NCBI RefSeq assembly: GCF_024713975.1
Contig: NC_091107.1
Span: 19,583,501-19,647,500, forward strand
DNA length: 64,000 nucleotides
Direction of reading: 5' to 3'
Source: Paralichthys olivaceus
Taxonomy: Eukaryota; Chordata; Actinopteri; Pleuronectiformes; Paralichthyidae
This document shows, piece by piece, positions 24,015 through 35,800 of this stretch; position 1 is the first letter of the stretch, and every line of letters starts with the position of its first letter. The notes under the pieces are model-generated. The model ran no database searches. It worked only from the letters and a program-made list of their open reading frames with translations, and had not been told where the DNA came from. The position numbers and the translations under genes are program-made.

Positions 24015-25089
24015 CTTGAAAAGAGAAAACACATGAGAAAACAGAACTTCATCTTGCCACAATTTTACAACCAGTAGGCGTCCAACTAAATAAAGCGGTG
24101 TTATAGGTCACAAGCATGGGAAATGGCCATAAGGATGACCAGATATTATAGATACAATACCTGGTAAGCACGGTGGCTGTAGTCAATAGTAAGGGGGGAG
24201 GTGCGTGTGCTCTCTTCGTCGGAAGATGAACCTGAGTGATAGTCTGATGTCACCCTCTCCAAAGCGCTGGTCACCTTCTTTGCAACATCTTTGTCCTCTT
24301 CTCCATCACTAGGGAAATTGGCCACTGAGAAGAAAGGATTTTGTTCTCCGTATCTAATAATGGGAGAGGAGAAGGAAAAAGTATTTTTAAGAGAACGTAC
24401 AGTATAGTCCAGTAAGCTGTTTGAATGGAAACTCTCCAAGTCTTGAATAGTTTGTTTGAAGAAAATGCATTAATAACATTTAATTAATGAAACATAGAAA
24501 AACATTTTTAATCCTGAGTGCAGTAATGCTCATTTAAGCCACTAATGCAGATATTAGTTCAAACACATATGGCAACAACATACCCTATAAGTGTCTCTCG
24601 AACTCTCAAACTCACCTGCAACAGACCTCTCCAGGGTCCACCCACAATGTGAGTTCACGGGGCAGTCCCAGGTCACCGTATTGAGCCCCACTCTCCCGAC
24701 ATGCCCGAAGGAGCTCTGGATCCTGCCTCTGGAGCCTGTTGATTCGGATGCACCTGCAAAGCAAACAAAGCGTTACAATAAAACCCAACGTCTGAGGACA
24801 TTCAATAAGAAAGGTGTGCTGTGGAAAGTCTGCTCCTCCACTGGGGGCCTCTAAAGACAGCTGAGAACACATTTTCATAACCATTAATACAAATGTCAAC
24901 AGCTGGAGAGCAGCACCTGTATGCATGTCCTTTGCTGGGGTTTTCAGGGTACCAGTGCCCCTTGAACTTCTCCTGCAGCGCAACAGCCAGCCGCTCGACA
25001 AAGAGCTCGACTTTGTGAGACTCCAGCTTCCCTCCCTTTTTCACGAGCCTCTTCAGGAAGAATACTACAGCTGCAATTTCCCTCCTCAT
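23823..25089 (-). CDS. btg3: BTG3, BTG/TOB-family antiproliferative protein (complete coding region)
   Basis: Four coding exons, 25,089-24,917, 24,753-24,616, 24,353-24,161 and 24,014-23,823, join in frame to 231 residues (human BTG3 has 252). The N-terminal BTG domain (about residues 1-115) shows box A as [19 protein letters not shown] and box B as [20 protein letters not shown], the surfaces by which BTG/TOB proteins bind the CAF1/CNOT7 deadenylase. The motif [14 protein letters not shown] (about residues 130-145) is typical of BTG3. The C-terminus keeps a Pro/Gly-rich tail with an [12 protein letters not shown] segment. BTG3 restrains G1-S passage and is known in mammals as a p53 and checkpoint target. 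A 5' untranslated exon is inferred near 26.0 kb. The start was chosen because it opens MRREIAAVV, like the human start, with A at -3. Confidence 0.95.
24161..24353 (-). CDS. btg3: btg3 coding exon 3 (acidic/serine linker)
   Basis: Residues 104-168. It encodes RYGEQNPFF, then an acidic segment and the [11 protein letters not shown] motif, and ends in phase 0 on a glutamine codon before a GTATTG donor. Confidence 0.9.
24616..24753 (-). CDS. btg3: btg3 coding exon 2 (box B)
   Basis: Residues 58-104, including the box B sequence; 138 bp, acceptor TTTGCAG, donor GTGAGT. The 162-bp intron before it is typical of compact fish genes. Confidence 0.94.
24917..25089 (-). CDS. btg3: btg3 coding exon 1 (box A)
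   Basis: Residues 1-58, from the ATG to Arg58, which is split across the intron (phase 2). An acceptor (CCTTGCAG) lies upstream at 25,124, so the exon also carries 34 bp of 5' untranslated sequence (25,090-25,123). The donor is ACAG then GTGCTG. Confidence 0.93.
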
Positions 25090-25989
25090 GTTTCACATAT
25101 GTCTCATAACGTGCGGACAGACCCTGCAAGGAAAATAACTGTATGTGAGAAACATTTCAATCACAAGAGTTTGTGGCAAAAACGTGACACGAACATATCG
25201 ACCTCTTTGTTAAAATCTGAAAACCTTGTCTACAAACTGCTCGATGGCAGAATCAGAAATGTTCTCTCATCTCCACACATCAGTATTTTCCTTGTCCTGT
25301 TTTGTAATAACCCTTCACTCGAGGTAGCATCGTGACACCATTTCATTTAGGAAAAGTGCAGAGAGGGGTTTCACTCTGGCTTCCTCCTCCTAACACTCCT
25401 TCGAAAGTCAGACCACTGAAAACCTGCAGAGCATCAGAGAGGATCCAGCGCTGCTCTTTGTTATCCTGATAAAAGCACGACAGCTGCTACTCTGAGGCTT
25501 TCACGACACTCCGTCAGTTTCAAACACTTCATTTGATGTTTTCCATCAGATCCGTTGACTTAACGGCACACATCCCAGAAAGGCGGGCTGTGACGCACCA
25601 CTTCCCGCAATCCACGCCTCCCCTCGCTCCATAACATGGAGTTCACTCCACGTAGCCGCGGAGCTAACTGGCCCAGCCACCGATTCGAACTACGTGTCGT
25701 GTTGACCGCGCCGAAATGCAACGGAAGCTTCTGTCATTATATTGAACATTAAAGCAGTTATGGTTTCACATCAACAAATACCTCAAACTTATAAGTATAC
25801 AGGGAGAATATGAGATTATTAGCATTAGCTTCACAGCTAAAACGCTACTTAGGAGCTAACAGCATCTTGTTGCTAACTAACACATGGACTGTGCAGAGAG
25901 TATGATTAGAACTTGTCCTACACTGAGGGAGCGGAGGTATTAAAGAGTCATCTAAACCCTGAGACACGAGGACCCAGGCTTCACTCACG

Positions 25990-26190
25990 GTCTCCTGCAG
26001 CATGTGGTCGAGGGACGAGAGGACGAAACGATGGAAACACTCCAGAAGACGTGAGGCTGCGTGTTAACCCAGCCCCCTGACGCACAAGCCCCGCCCCTGC
26101 ATCGCTCTCATTGGCTCCGCGCGGAGCAGCGTAGCGCAGTGATTGGTGGAGCACACGCTCGTCAGTGAGTCATCATCATTATGGCTGATA
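25990..26190 (-). promoter_or_regulatory. btg3: btg3 promoter and untranslated first exon
   Basis: A donor (GAGACC then GTGAGT) ends a presumed untranslated exon at 25,989, which pairs with the acceptor at 25,124. Upstream is CpG-rich DNA with two CCAAT boxes in the minus orientation (26,110-26,114 and 26,142-26,146) and an AP-1 type TGAGTCA at 26,166-26,172. No TATA box was seen. The transcription start is probably near 26,050, by inference. Confidence 0.55.
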
Positions 26191-26199
26191 TTGCTCGGT

Positions 26200-27550
26200 A
26201 TGTGGTTTTTTGTTTGTAGCATCATGGTTACACTGTTTACATCCGGCGTATCTGGAATCAGTCATGTATTTTCATTTACAGCATTTCAACAAGAATGGAC
26301 TTCCGCCTATCTCTAAAGCATCAGCAGTTCACTAATAAGTGATCAGGACTAATTAGAATGAAATTGTTTTGGATACATATGGAATATTTCTATAAGCGAT
26401 CACTTGCCTGGTGATTTATTTGTACAGAGGCATTATATTTTTATGATTCTGAAAGAGACTTTATTAAGAAAGTCTTTATTCATATGAAAAATACTACATT
26501 CCTTAATGCAAATGGAATATAAAGAAACCACACATGCAACAATTTAAATTCACTGTCTTGAATCTTCACATGGATTTAAGAATATTAAAGTAGAGAATAG
26601 GAACAAACATGTTAAGTTTTTGAATTCTTCTTTATTGCTTGTCTTTAGTATTTAGTTTTCAATTTTGTCATTTTGTCAATCATGTATTTTGAAAAGGATT
26701 GTATGGTTTGAACATGATGTAATAAAGTAATAGTTACACATATTGATGTCATTTTATCACATTGTAAAAAATAAACTCATCTCTAGATAGTTATTGTTAT
26801 GCATTAGTCTAAAGGTTGGAAGATGGTTAAATCAAAGTCTATGCCATTCATGGAATAAATTAACTAGTTAAACTGTTGGTTACTGTGCGAAAAACTACAA
26901 TTCATATAACACAAACATTTTACTATCTTGTTGCAGCTTTTGTACTCACACCTACTTAAAAACTACACCATTCCATTTTGTCAGGAGATTTTGTCAAAAG
27001 CTTTTTAATCCATGTGAACTTTAGCTATGTATTGTTATTGTTAATAAAACCCTTACCTCATCCATTAGTTTACCACACAACAAAACCACAGGATCATTTG
27101 CTGTTGAACTTGTAAACCCTTTTTGACCACAGGGAGGCACTCAACCTCTATGCCGCCTCTGTTTACCTGCAGTACAGCAAGCAAATCCCATCTTCAATGT
27201 CATTTCTATTGTAAAAAAAACCCTGAGAGGTCAACCTTGGAGTCATTATCAGAGGAAATGATAGTGAAACCTAAACTTTTCTGCATGTCTGCAGCCATTT
27301 CTCAGTAATTATAGTAATACATTCACTTAGATCCTTAAGTATACATGGCTTTGTGAGGCCAGTTCCACCCAATAATGTTTATCAGCCAGTCATAAATTGA
27401 ATGTGTGCAGCTTGATTTTTACTAATAAAATACATAACAAAAACCTTATCTTTTCAATCACTTTTCTGTATATTTTTTTTTGCTAGGTATCCGTGTATCT
27501 TTCCTTTTCCATTCCACTATTGGGAAAATAACATCATATCTGAGCATGTA
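26200..27550. other. Intergenic gap between btg3 promoter and eurl 3' end
   Basis: AT-rich with no coding evidence. A possible divergent first exon at its left edge (26,181-26,197) is discussed as a finding. Confidence 0.5.
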
Positions 27551-27567
27551 GTAAAAATAGTTTCAAT

Positions 27568-27573
27568 TTTATT
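27568..27573 (-). terminator. Candidate eurl polyadenylation signal
   Basis: Reads AATAAA on the minus strand, about 2.1 kb after the eurl stop. It would give a long 3' untranslated region (27,550-29,629). Nothing else in that interval looks like a gene. Confidence 0.35.
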
Positions 27574-28241
27574 GGAATATTTTTACAAAAAATACAAAGT
27601 CGCTTAAGCACAAATCACACAGCCTGTGTAATGTCCAAGAACACACACAATAAATAGAATATAAAACATCACACAACTCAAATTAAAAAAGCCTTGTTCA
27701 ACATTAGAAAAAAACAAAAACGTCAAGTGAGTCCAAACAGAAGGAGGTGGAAGTCAGACAGGTATGTTAACATTCCCAGTAAAAGAAAATGAGAAAACAG
27801 AGGCACAGGCCCAGGCTTGTTTTCCACAGTAAAAAAAGAAAACACACAGCATTCATATTCAAAGCACAAACAGAAAACACACAACTCAAGACTTCTCAAA
27901 CACAACAATTACACCAGTTATCAAAATGAAACCAAAACTAAAATGGAGCAAAAACATTTTACTTGAAACCCTAAAGGGCTCAAATGCATTTAATCTCTTA
28001 CAAAGAGAGCGCAAAGAGATATACTGACATAGCTGAGTTCTTCCAATTATCAACCTGTATATAATCTTGTTTTACCCCAGCTTATGATACAACGGTAGCT
28101 CTGAAAACTCAGATAGCCAATATTCTTTATCATAGTTTCTACTTAATAAGGCTTCTGATTTACTTGTCTCTTTCTTGCATAGGGTTCCTAAATAATAAAC
28201 TAAGCAGAACTGCAGGTTGTCAAAACCATCCCTATTTTAAA

Positions 28242-28275
28242 CAAAAGGAGACAAAAACGGACTTGTCTCCTTTTG
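28242..28275 (-). repeat. Perfect hairpin, 13-bp arms, in the presumed eurl 3' UTR
   Basis: Arms 28,242-28,254 (CAAAAGGAGACAA) and 28,263-28,275 (TTGTCTCCTTTTG) pair perfectly around an 8-nt loop. In the transcript this would be a stable stem-loop if the 3' untranslated region extends this far. Confidence 0.8.
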
Positions 28276-29629
28276 ATTAAAAGTTACAGACTTGCAGAGG
28301 CACAGGAGACCAAACTGTCCTTTCTGTATTGCTGTGACATCAGCTGGGACTCCTTGAATGCAGGAGATGGGGCAACAAACGTCAACACCGAATATGAAAA
28401 TAATCAATAAGATCAATAAAATGCACACATCGTGGATGTGAGACCAAATCTTTCCACGTCATCATCTTTTAGACTAAAACCTACGGTTCATTATCACACA
28501 GTTTGGTATTGCATCTTTCTCTTATAATATAATCAATTATTCAAAGCTTCAAATTCACACGTGAAACACCACAACTACAGACTTTGGTTTGTCAGCTGGG
28601 TTTCTCTCTCAATAGCTTCTTCTTCACTAGTGCTTTTTCAGTGTAAAGCCAGACATGACTTGTGCTTAACAGCTCTACCACAGACAACAAGCAGCTCTGG
28701 ACTAAATGTCAAGTAAATATCACCAGCAATAATATGTTTTATAAAAGAAAATACCTCTTTGAGACGTGGGGAGGGTATGTTAACTGATATTTCTACATGC
28801 TGCTTGACAGTATTAGTTCATAGACACTCCCAAAATCGTCCATTACCCCCCCGCAGTCAGAAACCTGCTCAGCTGGTAAAGTTAACATCACTCTGATGTG
28901 TTTTTGTTGCACTGATGCTTTAGGGTACTCATGTTTCCAACCATGATATTGCTAAATTTTGCTTTACAAAAGACTAGTAATTACACTCCACAGCTGGCAG
29001 TGGCTGATGGTTAATTTGATGGAAAACATCAACCTAATGTGCTTCAAGTATTCACCCACGCTTGTAACAAAATACTGTAGCTCACTTCTGACTGGCTACC
29101 CACGTTCTGCAGAGAGCCACCAGATAACATTTGAAGGAGTGTTTCACAGTGCTCACATTAAATGACACTAAAATGGTTGACATCAAACTAATCAAAAGAA
29201 AGTAAAACCAACATAAAATGTCAATGTGAAATTATGCAGACAAACTTTTTTTGTTGTTTGATAAGCTAAAAACCTTGAAAGTTCTTCTTTAAAGACAATG
29301 TAAGGACATTTCCTGATCACGTACTGTAGCCAGGACTCTGAGCCCCACCCGGTGTCAACACATCCAAGGTGCTTGGGTTAGGTGATGTGATGTCAGCTGT
29401 CAATCTAGCAACCCCCCCCATTAACATCACTGCAACCATGAAAAGAGAGGCCATGTCCACCCAGCCCTTAATGTGGCTTTAATGCAGAGCTCAGAGCTCA
29501 GTGTCACCATAGTGCTATAGCAGTCACTCAGTATACATAAAGGAATTTCCAGCCTCACTGCAACCAGCACGCTCACATGTCTGTCAGCCTTCACCCAGCA
29601 GCAAAAATACAAGTATCATGTTCTCCACC

Positions 29630-29802
29630 TCACTCCACGGGGCCGCTGCTGCTGCTGGCTTTGACCCCGGCTCTGCTAATTTGCAGCCATGGCAGTTTGG
29701 CACAGTTCTTAAAGAGCTGCTCGATGGCAATGTGCCGCACGTGCAGCTCTGATGCCAGCGAGTCTTTCTCTTGCACGGCCACAGTCAGCTCCTCGAAGAC
29801 CT
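29630..29802 (-). CDS. eurl: eurl last coding exon
   Basis: Residues 233-289 plus TGA. Encodes the most conserved coiled-coil block and a short serine-rich tail ending SSSSGPVE. Acceptor CCCCACAG. Confidence 0.94.
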
Positions 29803-32800
29803 CTGTGGGGAGACAGAGAGGCAGAAAATGGGACTCAGCATTTTCATTCTCACATAAGGTCAACTTATGCACAGACGACAAATGGTACGATCTGGAGACA
29901 CACACGAGAGAAACAAACACGACGAAGAAAAATCAATACTAGTGATTACTGAAGGAGCAGAGGGCAAAGACAACACAACAGGAACAGAGCACTCCCACAA
30001 GAGAGAAATAAAGAAACCTGACAGCTTTCCTCAAGGTCTTATGAATCTTATAAATTCTAATTATACAAGGTTATCATCATGGAAAAACTACCAGTATAAC
30101 AAGTAAAATCTTGGGCTTGTGTGGTCCACACTAAGTACGTTATGGAGTCTGATGTTCTGAATCTGTGAGCTCACACTGAAACTATCTTCACTAATGCAGC
30201 TTTAATTTAGAGATTTAATAGAGATCAGACTTACAGATTGAACACGGCAATTACATTTTCTTAGATTTCGAATAATGATATTTGAACATGTTGGACTTGT
30301 TAAGACAGCGTGGTGAATGCCAGTAAACGTCACTTACTTTGAATCTGCATCAGTAGCTGGGAATTCAGCTGATGGAGCTCGTCTACACTCTTTTTGGTCA
30401 CTAGAAGAAGGGGAGAAAAAATGCTTTCAGTATTTGTATGAGAGGGTAACAGTCAACTTGTGTAACTTCTTCATGTCTCAATCTGTATAATATGGTACAA
30501 CTTCATGACACAGGCCTTTTACTTGTTTACAACCTTTTTAAAATCACAGCATACAGGAATATTTTGAGCAATATCCAGAAATGTTTTATTACACTGAGGA
30601 GCTGCAATAGAGTTTCGAGCTGTTTACGAGAAGAACAGCATCATCACAGACTGGAACTGATTCTAACCAGCTATTAACAAAGCAATAAGAATGAGGATTA
30701 CACAATCAAACATCTAAAATGTTTAACTCCTGCATATCTGCAGGTTCACGATATTCAGAGCAGTGAGCGCTGTTGGTTTATGACAAGCTAAAGTAGATTT
30801 ACACACCTGTGAGATGCCTGTCATCTTTTATTTTGAAAGCCAAGAATTTAAATAATGATAGTTTGGAAGGCTCTCTCACATTCCTGCAGGATCTGTAGTC
30901 CTAAGCAGCTTTAGTAGTGATGAGACATGAGACAGCCAAGGACATATCTCAAGGTTATAGGAGATACCACAGCAAAAGGAAGATGACTGAAGAACAGCTT
31001 AAGAGATCTCAGGAGAGATCAAACAGAGTTCTCCATTTCTGTGGTTGTATTGTCCACACCGGGCATATACCATTAAAATTCAGAGAGGTCCAGATAGAGA
31101 AAATTTGCTCACGTAAAGGTCCAGAACATCATAATGTTCAACTAGAGTTATGATCCAGGGCCAATATATATTGAAATATTAGGTGCATGTTAGAAGTGTT
31201 TCATGTTTGTGAATAATTTGTTATGTGTTTAAAGTTTCCTTTTTTCTCAACCAATTTTCTAACAATTTCAACACATCTTATCAACAGCTTTATTTTCCTC
31301 CTTTCCTCCACTGGTTTCCGTCTGTCTTCACTGTCCCTATCAAGCGACAAAAGACAATTCATGTTAAATGTGCTCACGTTCATCTCTGCTGTGGCCCTGG
31401 TGTCTGTGCTGTGTCTGGCCCCCTCCTGATGGCTGGTTGTGCCCACGCTGGCCTCTCCTGCTGTCGCTGGTCCAAACCTCAGGTTGTGACTCCTGCAGGA
31501 GCCCAAACTCGTCCCCTGTGTGGCACTCCAACATCCCCATGGCGTAATCAGGCAGCCCTGTTGCTTTGCCCATGTCCCAGCAAGGCGTGTAGCGGGGGAC
31601 CTGGGCATCTGACTGTGGCAACAGCTTACAGTCACTCTGCTGGCTGTAACAAAGAAGCTTGGTCCCTCGTCTGCTGAGGCCGTTGGAGGAGACAGAGTCT
31701 TTGTTCTGGGCATACTGGATGATGCGGTTCAGTTTCTGGCTGAGGGCCAGCTTCATGCCCTCGTAGGCACTTCGGGAGACCTTGGAACGTGACAGCTTCT
31801 GGTTGGCAATGAGATGACATTTCTCAAAGCAGTCTCTGTGGCCACGCAGGGACTTTGAATGTAACAAGGTGGCAGAGGAGACACCTGCATTCACAAAGAC
31901 AAAAAGCAGTGTCAAAGGTATAAGAGCAAACATACAGGGGACACAAAGACCCAGCATTCCTAATCCATATAAAAGTACAGAAAATAGATGACAGAAAAAT
32001 AAGCAGTGATCTCAACAGCTGACCAATTGATCTTGCCACAGCAAATAATGTAAATTAGAATGAAAGCTCACTAAAACTGGCAGATTGACTCACCGCAATC
32101 TCTCTGTGAAAGCTGCTTAGAGTGCAGTGGATTAGCCAGTAGTGTTGAGATGGGGATAATAGATCATCCCAGTCTCAAAGCAAACACATAAATCATATTT
32201 CTACTGAGCAACAAGAGAAGATGGTGCACAGAGTTGTCTCTGTTCAATTTATTTCAGTTACATTTATTTATCATTTCTAATTTACCTGTACAACTCAATC
32301 ACCTCAATCTACAGTGTAGATTCTACACAGTATTTAAAAAAGTCTTTGTCTTTTGTTTATCCACTGTAAGCACAGACACAGGATACAAGTATTCAACAGA
32401 GGATTAACCTTGGTCTCAAAAACAAAACAAAACAGCCCTTCTCATTAAAAAGAGGAAACTGGAAAAAACCCTTCAGTACTTGGGTTGACGTTATAATAAT
32501 TATGACTTGAAAGTGCAGATGAAATGGTAATGCTTCCTGGATCCAGTCAAAACTAGTGACACTGTTACCAATTTAACCAGGACAGACAAATTTGACAAAG
32601 AGCAAGTGGACCATTAAAACAAGCTCCCAGTAGAGCAAGTCAGAGCTTGATAAACAAAGGGAAGCTGAAGGTGAAAAGAGAACAACAATCAAACAAATTC
32701 CATGTATGTGTAAAAAACTTGCTTGGCAATAAAAGCTTTTCTGATTCTGATTCTCTGAGAATGAAAGTGAACAGTGTGTGTGTGACAGACAGCAAAAGAG

Positions 32801-35800
32801 ACTAAAGTAAGAGTATGCTGAACAGGGGTTTAGCTTTCAAGGCCGGCATTTCTCATCAGATGGGCGTACGTGTTGGAACCTGAGGTGAGGAGATTAGTCA
32901 CTGTTGTTCATCTAGACATAAGAGCTCACTTAGGTAGGTTTACCTCAAATGTCTCTTCAGCGCATTACCAAAAGACAACATGGTCTGGTCCTAACCTCAT
33001 CCACCCGACACCATCTGACAAAGCCTTATAATTAGTGTGGTATACAAGGTGGCACACACAATACACACCACACAAAGTGGAGTTTAGTGGTTTTCTCTGA
33101 AGGGCTGTAACAGCCGATTTGACTGTAGAGGACAGGAAACACACAAATGCTCGACTATTTTCTTCGTTGCAGTTTCAAAGATTCCTTGATCAATCGGTTA
33201 AAGTTTAAACAGTAATTTACTAAAAAAAGTTTGATGATTATAATTATTATAGTATGAATTTCAGACAAAATATTAGTAAAAACGAAACATATAAGGCTGA
33301 ATTTAAATACCATTTAATAGGTCAAGCGGAAAGGAAAGTTTAACCATTGATCTGTAAAGATTTTCTGTTTCTGCTGTGTACCACAGCTCTCTTCTTTACT
33401 GTTCATGTGCATGAAGTATATTAAAACACTGGTTTTAATAGGACAGCTTTACTCTTGCAAGCATCAATAAAAAAAAACTTGCTCAAGGTTAGTGTTAAAG
33501 AGTTATTTCCTTTGTCTAATTGGGGTGTTGGAAAAGAGAATGTATGTTGATTGTAAAGCCTGATAGTGCCAACTCATTTTAAGCTAAGCTTTAAAATAAT
33601 GTCATGAGAGACAAGACTGAAGAGTAAAATCTGTTTTCAGTTCAACTTTGCTCTATGACTTCTGTGTGTGCATACTGCCTAATGAATAGCCAATGAAATG
33701 CTTTACTAGTAGCTGCAGGAGCTTTGTGCTTATCAAACAGTCGTTTTATAATCCGATCAGTCTCCGTCTTTAGACCACCACAAAAAACACACTGGCTATC
33801 ACTTGCCTAGCAGAAAATTCATTGGCCCACAACCAGGCCAGTGCACCACCAGCCAAAGACCTCACTCACAGCTAAGCAGCTTAGCACTACTGCCTTTCAT
33901 GGCTGCTCACATACGTAAGTGCAGGCACACACACTATTCACTGGTGGTGAATCCACATTGTTCAGCAGTCTCAACGAGAGACATTAAGCCCAGCACCGCT
34001 GACGACCAGAAGTAGGGAGGAGTAGGATCCTGCCATTCAGTGAAACAACTTACAAAGGCACAGCATAGACACAGGTTGAGAGAAAGACAGAAACATTTTA
34101 AATATATTCCTGAGAGCAAATATGAATAATTATACCAATAGAATCAGGAGCCCCAGCTCCTCAGTCAAACCAGCAAAAAATTAGCCCGGATGAAATAACA
34201 CTCCTGATGTTTAAAGAAAACTATGTTCAAACTAACCCCTTACAAAAATCTGAAAAAGCCAACAAAGTTTTAAGTTTTGGGGAAATCAAAAAAAGGTCAA
34301 ACTGAGAATTCAGGCACAGAAATCTACAGAACTAGTGGAGGAGCAACTTAACTCAGAGACACAATCATGACTTTTGGTTTGATAATTATTTATGGTAACA
34401 CACTACAGAGAACTCTCCCAATATGACAGCATACAAACCCACAGGGTGAGACAAGACATCCCTCTGTTCCAACTGGTCCTGCTCTCTATTTTTAGTGGTC
34501 ACAGTTTTCAGGTTTTACCCAAACATCCTTTTTTGGCGACTTGGTTTTCTGGTTGCCATTGCAGAAAAAGCTCTGCCTAAAGTAAACTTTAATTTATGTT
34601 TCCATAATACACATACTGCTGTGCTTCACATTACAGAAACATGTTTTTGTCCTTGTGCAGCTATCTGAAGCCCTGTGGTTTTGCTCTGAACAGCGTGCGA
34701 GTGTCAGGACTGTTCGTTGACAAACTTCTGGGGTGAGAGCTGAGAAATAGTAACAGTGTCAAGTGGGACCGAGGTCATCAGTGGTTAGGTGTCTAACAGA
34801 GCAGCATGATAAAGCTTAGAAGAATTCGTTGTTGGCAGCTGCACCGGCCACGTTGGACCCTAACATAGAGCTCACATGATCAACTCAGCAAGAAGTGAAT
34901 TCAAAACCACCTGTTGAACTCTGCAGACCCTCCACAACCTTCAGACTAGCTGCCATTACAGAGTTGAAAAGCACAACACAATAGCCCCTATCTGCTTCAG
35001 TCTGGAAGAACAACATTATTCAGTTTTCCTTTGTTAATGTAAAAGAACCAGACTGCACTGGCAGAGTAGAGACACAGCCAACACAGATCAGAAACTCTTG
35101 AGTGACGTCGATGGACCCATGCAGTCAATTCTGAAACATGTTTAAAATAATAACAGGAGGGATGAGCAACTGGATCAAGAAACGAGAATCCTACACCACA
35201 CACAGGAGAGAAATACTGTCAAAAGAGGCTACCATCTCTGATGTATACCATAGCCATATAGAGTCTGCTTGTTATATAAATATCAATATCATATAATGTA
35301 CTTTCTCTAAATCCTTCCAAAAAGATAACAAGTCAGTAATTTTATGATGACAGACAGCACAGGATAACAACTGTGTTTGTTCAAAATTACTGTCAATCTT
35401 CTTATTACAATAATAATACTCTTTTATGGAGTTTAAGAATAAAATCCCAGACATTTACTGATAACTCTATTATAATAACCAATTTATTCTGCAATTTCGA
35501 ACGACAAATATCCAGTATCTGACTGTTTTAGTGCGCTTACAATAAAAATAATCAATATTCTGCAAAGCATTTCAAGAACTTGAGTGTTTAGACTAAAAAC
35601 TCTTTTATTAATACAGCTTTATTGACATTTTAAATTAGTTTAAGTTTACATTTATGGACACAGATGCTGTTTACAGAATGAAGTCAGTGACATTCATCTT
35701 AGAACAACTTTATTTTACCATTATTGAATTATTAATTATAACATTCATGTATAAGCCCTGGTGTATCCTTCAGGGCATGTGTGGTATGGTAAACCTAAAT

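Noticed and set aside
31225-31677. 150-codon plus-strand frame
   Set aside because: Antisense shadow of the eurl central exon.
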